This document shows positions 5,675 to 7,991 of a stretch of 7,991 nucleotides of DNA, in pieces (within the stretch, counting starts at the first letter, position 1; each line of letters opens with the position of its first letter). A program made the translations under genes and the position numbers. A model generated the notes under the pieces. That model had not been told where the DNA came from, did no database searches, and saw only the letters and a list, made by a program, of their open reading frames with translations. Source of the DNA: CAZNMF01 sp964573795 (lineage in GTDB: Bacteria > Acidobacteriota > Vicinamibacteria > Vicinamibacterales > SCN-69-37); contig CAZNMF010000364.1 of the NCBI GenBank assembly GCA_964573795.1, forward strand, positions 1-7,991, written 5' to 3'.

Positions 5675-6334
5675 TCACCGTCCTTGTTTGATCACGCCAA
5701 TCTTAGGACAAAGCGCGCTGATCGCGCAGACGGGACATCGCGGATAGACCGGCCGGCACACGTTCTGTCCCCACGTCACGAGCCGCAGATTCACGACGGG
5801 CCACAGCCGCTTCGGCACGACGCGATAGAGCGCGTGCTCGGTCTGCTCCGGCGTCTTCGTGCGCACCCAGCCGAGACGGTTCGCGATGCGGTGCACGTGC
5901 GTGTCGACGCAGATGTTCTCGCGGCTCGCGTGCGACAGGATCAGCACGAGGTTCGCGGTCTTGCGTCCGACGCCGGGTAGCGTCAGCAGATCCTCCATGC
6001 GATCGGGCACGCGGCCGCCGAAGCGCTCGACGATCTGCCGGCACGCTTCCTGGACGTGGTGCGCCTTCACGCGATAGAAGCTGACCGGATAGATGAGCGT
6101 TCTGATGCGCGCTTCGCTCAGCGCGGCCAGCGTCCTCGGCGTGCGCGCGACGCGGAACAGACGCGTCGACGCGGCGTGCGTCACCGCGTCCTTCGTCTGC
6201 GCCGACAGCATCGTCGCGATGAGGACCTGGAAGGGATCTTCGCGGCTGTCTTCGCTGATCTTCTCGACCGCGAGCTCGTCCATGCCGCGCATGGCGCGGC
6301 CGAGGCGCGCGAGGACTTCGGCGGGCGTGCTCAC
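5675..6334 (-). CDS. nth: Endonuclease III (DNA glycosylase/AP lyase)
   Basis: The 219-residue protein is endonuclease III, the base-excision-repair enzyme that removes oxidised pyrimidines and cleaves the abasic site. Seen in order are LSAQTKDAV (43-51), the helix-hairpin-helix LPGVGRKTANLVL (119-131) with catalytic Lys125, VDTHVHRIANRLG (143-155) with catalytic Asp144, and the [4Fe-4S] site C193, C200, C203, C209 (CX6CX2CX5C). The length is close to the E. coli enzyme. The start is GTG at 6334, which overlaps the dehydrogenase stop as GTGA; no Shine-Dalgarno is evident, so expression probably depends on translational coupling. The next gene's ribosome-binding site lies within its last codons. 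Confidence 0.97.
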   Translation of the reverse strand: MSTPAEVLARLGRAMRGMDELAVEKISEDSREDPFQVLIATMLSAQTKDAVTHAASTRLFRVARTPRTLAALSEARIRTLIYPVSFYRVKAHHVQEACRQIVERFGGRVPDRMEDLLTLPGVGRKTANLVLILSHASRENICVDTHVHRIANRLGWVRTKTPEQTEHALYRVVPKRLWPVVNLRLVTWGQNVCRPVYPRCPVCAISALCPKIGVIKQGR

Positions 6335-7269
6335 ACCGCGGTGATCGGCGCGCGGCCGGCGAGCACGTTGGCGACGTTGCGCGCGGCGAGCTCGGCCATC
6401 GCGGTCCGTGTCTCGGTCGTGGCGCTGCCGAGGTGCGGCACGAGCAGCACGTTCTCGAGCGGCAACAGATCGGGATGGACGGCCGGTTCGCGCTCGAAGA
6501 CGTCGAGCGCGGCGCCGGCGATGACGCCGTGGCGCAGCGCGGCGGCCAGCGCGGCCTCGTCGACGATGGGCCCGCGCGCGGTGTTGACGAGATAGGCCGT
6601 CTTCTTCATGCGCGCGATCGCGGCCGCGTCGATCAGATGACGCGTCTCGGGCCGCAGCGGCACGTGGAGCGACACGACGTCGGACGTGGCGACGGCGTCG
6701 TCGATGCCGACCACGGGATGACCGTCGATCGCGGCGCCGGCCTGGCGCGCGCCGAACACCACGTGCATGCCGAAGGCCGACGCGCGATCGGCGACGGCGC
6801 GTCCGATGCGGCCGGGCCCGATGATGCCGAGCTGCTTGCCGGTCAGCTCCATGCCAGTCATGAACGTGAACGACCAGCCGTGCCAGCCGTCGCGGCGGAT
6901 CAGGCGATCGCCTTCGGCGATGCGGCGCGTGATGCCGAGAATCAGGCCCCAGGTGAACTCGGCGACCGCGCCGGTGAGCACGTCGGGTGTGTTGGTGACG
7001 ACGACGTTGCGCGCGCGCGCGGCCGCGACATCGACGTTGTCGTAGCCGACCGCGACGTTCGCGACGATCTTCAACGACGCGCCCGCGGCCTCGAGCAGCG
7101 CCTCGTCGACGCGATCGGTCAGCATCGTGACAATGGCGTCGCGGCCATGCACGGCCGCGCGCAGCGCGTCGGCGGCCGGCGGCTCCTGCGGCAGGTCCAC
7201 AGTCCCCACCGCACGCAGGATCGCGAGCGCGGATTCAGGAATTTGGCGAGTGACGAGAATCGAAGACAT
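6331..7269 (-). CDS. D-2-hydroxyacid dehydrogenase (glyoxylate/hydroxypyruvate reductase-like)
   Basis: The 312-residue enzyme belongs to the D-isomer-specific 2-hydroxyacid dehydrogenases, cytosolic NAD(P)H-dependent 2-oxoacid reductases. Motifs: VANVAVGYDNVD (69-80) in the substrate domain; the Rossmann motif GPGRIG (151-156); and the catalytic triad Arg232 (NTARGP), Glu261 (DVFEREP) and His279 (VPHLGSAT). The overall look is of the glyoxylate reductase group (GyaR/GhrB). After the second Rossmann strand it reads VVFGARQ, without the acidic residue expected for strict NAD use, so NADPH use is plausible but unproven. Start ATG 7269 lies 9 nt from an 80-bp octamer repeat, with no clear Shine-Dalgarno or -10 box. 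It is the first gene of the operon with nth and the secreted isomerase. The physiological substrate is not determinable here. Confidence 0.93.
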   Translation of the reverse strand: MSSILVTRQIPESALAILRAVGTVDLPQEPPAADALRAAVHGRDAIVTMLTDRVDEALLEAAGASLKIVANVAVGYDNVDVAAARARNVVVTNTPDVLTGAVAEFTWGLILGITRRIAEGDRLIRRDGWHGWSFTFMTGMELTGKQLGIIGPGRIGRAVADRASAFGMHVVFGARQAGAAIDGHPVVGIDDAVATSDVVSLHVPLRPETRHLIDAAAIARMKKTAYLVNTARGPIVDEAALAAALRHGVIAGAALDVFEREPAVHPDLLPLENVLLVPHLGSATTETRTAMAELAARNVANVLAGRAPITAV

Positions 7270-7278
7270 CGATCAATG

Positions 7279-7358
7279 ACATCGGGTCATCTGGCTATCG
7301 GGTCATCGGATCATCTGGCCATCTGGCCATCGGGACATCGGGACATCGGATCATCTGG
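7279..7358. repeat. Tandem 8-bp repeat, ten in-phase units
   Basis: Ten consecutive 8-mers are in perfect phase with consensus NCATCKGG: ACATCGGG, TCATCTGG, CTATCGGG, TCATCGGA, TCATCTGG, CCATCTGG, CCATCGGG, ACATCGGG, ACATCGGA, TCATCTGG. The first base is free, the sixth alternates G/T and the last G/A, while the rest is nearly fixed. The run occupies the 5' flank of the dehydrogenase gene, so its promoter must lie inside the repeat or further upstream. Confidence 0.88.
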
Positions 7359-7359
7359 T

Positions 7360-7399
7360 CTCGTGGCGGCCCGATGATCGACGCGCGGGCGGCCACGAG
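7360..7399. other. Long imperfect stem-loop, alternative to the 7386-7408 hairpin
   Basis: Positions 7360-7372 (CTCGTGGCGGCCC) and 7387-7399 (GGGCGGCCACGAG) are reverse complements with a single mismatch, giving a 13-bp stem with a 14-nt loop. Its right arm overlaps both the left arm and the loop of the neighbouring hairpin, so the two cannot form together. The function is not known. Confidence 0.5.
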
Positions 7400-7408
7400 G
7401 GCCGCCCG
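7386..7408 (-). terminator. GC-rich hairpin after the microcompartment genes, no U tract
   Basis: A perfect 9-bp stem (CGGGCGGCC at 7386-7394 pairing with GGCCGCCCG at 7400-7408, loop ACGAG) begins 7 nt after the stop of the Cys-rich protein gene on the minus strand. Its position suits a transcription end or a 3'-stabilising hairpin for the BMC operon. No run of Us follows, so a classical intrinsic terminator is not supported. Confidence 0.45.
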
Positions 7409-7415
7409 GCCTGCG

Positions 7416-7664
7416 TCAGTGTCCATGACTCTTGCAATATCCGCAGTGATCGCACGAGACGCCCGGTTCGATCACGCACGCGTCGGTCGTGTTCACGACG
7501 GTCACGTACGTGTAGTGACTGGGATGCTGCGTCCATGCCGCCTGCGCGGGCGCCGGCAGCGCATCGTGCACGAGCGATGGCGCGGGCGGCGCAGCGGCCG
7601 CACGTCCAGCCAGATGCCGCGCGACGGCATCGCGCACCAGCGCGCGCAGCTCGGCGTCGGTCAT
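7416..7664 (-). CDS. Small Cys/His-rich BMC-associated protein with encapsulation-peptide-like N-terminus
   Basis: I do not recognise a named family for this 82-residue protein. Residues 3-19 (DAELRALVRDAVARHLA) form an amphipathic helix, followed by an Ala/Pro-rich linker (about 20-47). This helix-plus-linker layout is that of encapsulation peptides that bring cargo into bacterial microcompartments. Residues 51-62 look like a beta segment. The C-terminus holds C63, C71, C74 and C77 with H73, H80 and H82 (CDHCGYCKSHGH), which could bind zinc or an iron-sulfur cluster. ATG 7664 overlaps the EutN/CcmL-like stop as ATGA, with GGAG 7 nt upstream, so co-expression with the shell gene is strongly indicated. 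The codon bias matches the neighbours. Being a real gene is well supported; luminal location and metal binding are inference. Confidence 0.8.
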   Translation of the reverse strand: MTDAELRALVRDAVARHLAGRAAAAPPAPSLVHDALPAPAQAAWTQHPSHYTYVTVVNTTDACVIEPGVSCDHCGYCKSHGH

Positions 7665-7966
7665 GCGGACACTCCGGCCATCTGCGTTCCCACGGTCTCG
7701 TCGAGCGTCACGCGGTCGACGATGCCGACGATCGCCGCGTCGACGGGCGCGGCGGTCCGCCGCAGCGCCTCACCGGCCGCGCGGCCTTCGATCACGATCA
7801 GCACGGTCTCGCCGACGCCGGCGCCGACGGAATCAATCGTCAGCAGCGGCACGCCGCGCGGAGAGCCATCGAGCGCGAGCGGCTGCACGAACAGCAGCTT
7901 CGCACCGTCGAGCTTCCGATGCTTCTGCGTCGCCACGAGCGTGCCGACTACGCGTCCGATTTGCAT
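7661..7966 (-). CDS. EutN/CcmL-family microcompartment vertex protein (BMC-P)
   Basis: The 101-residue product is a BMC vertex protein. Members form pentamers that close the corners of the polyhedral protein shell around a metabolic pathway. Family hallmarks are the start MQIGRVVGTLVATQKHRKLDG (1-21), KLLFVQPL (23-30), LLTIDSVGAGVGETVLIVIEG (41-61) and PVDAAIVGIVDRVTL (74-88). The length is normal with a short C-terminal tail. The start is ATG at 7966; the frame remains open to the window edge 25 nt upstream, so a slightly longer N-terminus cannot be excluded, but the ATG gives the standard beginning. It is probably one of the last genes of a BMC operon whose other shell proteins and enzymes lie beyond the right edge. 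The substrate cannot be told from this gene alone. Confidence 0.94.
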   Translation of the reverse strand: MQIGRVVGTLVATQKHRKLDGAKLLFVQPLALDGSPRGVPLLTIDSVGAGVGETVLIVIEGRAAGEALRRTAAPVDAAIVGIVDRVTLDETVGTQMAGVSA

Positions 7967-7991
7967 GAAAACGCCCGCCAGGACCCGCAGG

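Noticed and set aside
7279..7358. CRISPR array
   Set aside because: Units are 8 bp, contiguous and degenerate, with no spacers and no cas genes.

Overview
The window is about 8 kb of very GC-rich, gene-dense bacterial DNA. Strong third-position GC, GTG and TTG starts, start/stop overlaps, little Shine-Dalgarno signal, short-unit intergenic tandem repeats and a bacterial microcompartment (BMC) vertex gene together suggest Acidobacteriota, perhaps a Vicinamibacteria-like member. That is an inference from style and content; no marker gene in the window proves it. No rRNA, tRNA, CRISPR array, insertion sequence or phage gene was seen. The longest non-coding gap is 146 bp.

Left block (1-2694, all minus strand). 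A three-gene unit reads queE (7-carboxy-7-deazaguanine synthase), then queC (7-cyano-7-deazaguanine synthase), then a long AlaX-type alanyl-tRNA editing protein. Its junctions overlap by 1 and 4 nt. Two genes act in deazaguanine/queuosine synthesis and the third clears mischarged tRNA(Ala), so the unit is tRNA-centred. Just beyond it, a separate minus-strand gene with its own promoter-like box runs off the left edge.

Middle block (2695-5143). A 133-bp divergent region carries eight 7-bp repeat units, a 22-bp palindrome and two outward-facing TACAAT boxes, each 7 nt from a start codon. Next come an alpha/beta hydrolase (plus strand) and a convergent antitoxin/toxin pair (minus strand), whose toxin stop overlaps the hydrolase stop inside one CTAG. 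A DUF72/YecE-family gene diverges from the antitoxin and is broken by a one-base frameshift in this sequence. A second 7-bp repeat run separates it from the next operon.

Right block (5144-7269, minus strand). A D-2-hydroxyacid dehydrogenase overlaps nth (endonuclease III) by 4 nt. A secreted cyclophilin-type peptidyl-prolyl isomerase follows after 3 nt. Metabolic, DNA-repair and envelope-folding functions thus share one apparent transcript.

Right end (7270-7991). An 80-bp run of ten 8-bp units and a GC-rich hairpin region follow the 3' end of a BMC operon entering from the right edge. Its last two genes encode an EutN/CcmL vertex pentamer and an 82-residue protein. The latter has an encapsulation-peptide-like N-terminal helix and a Cys/His-rich C-terminus that I do not recognise as a named family. 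This small protein is the best candidate here for something undescribed.
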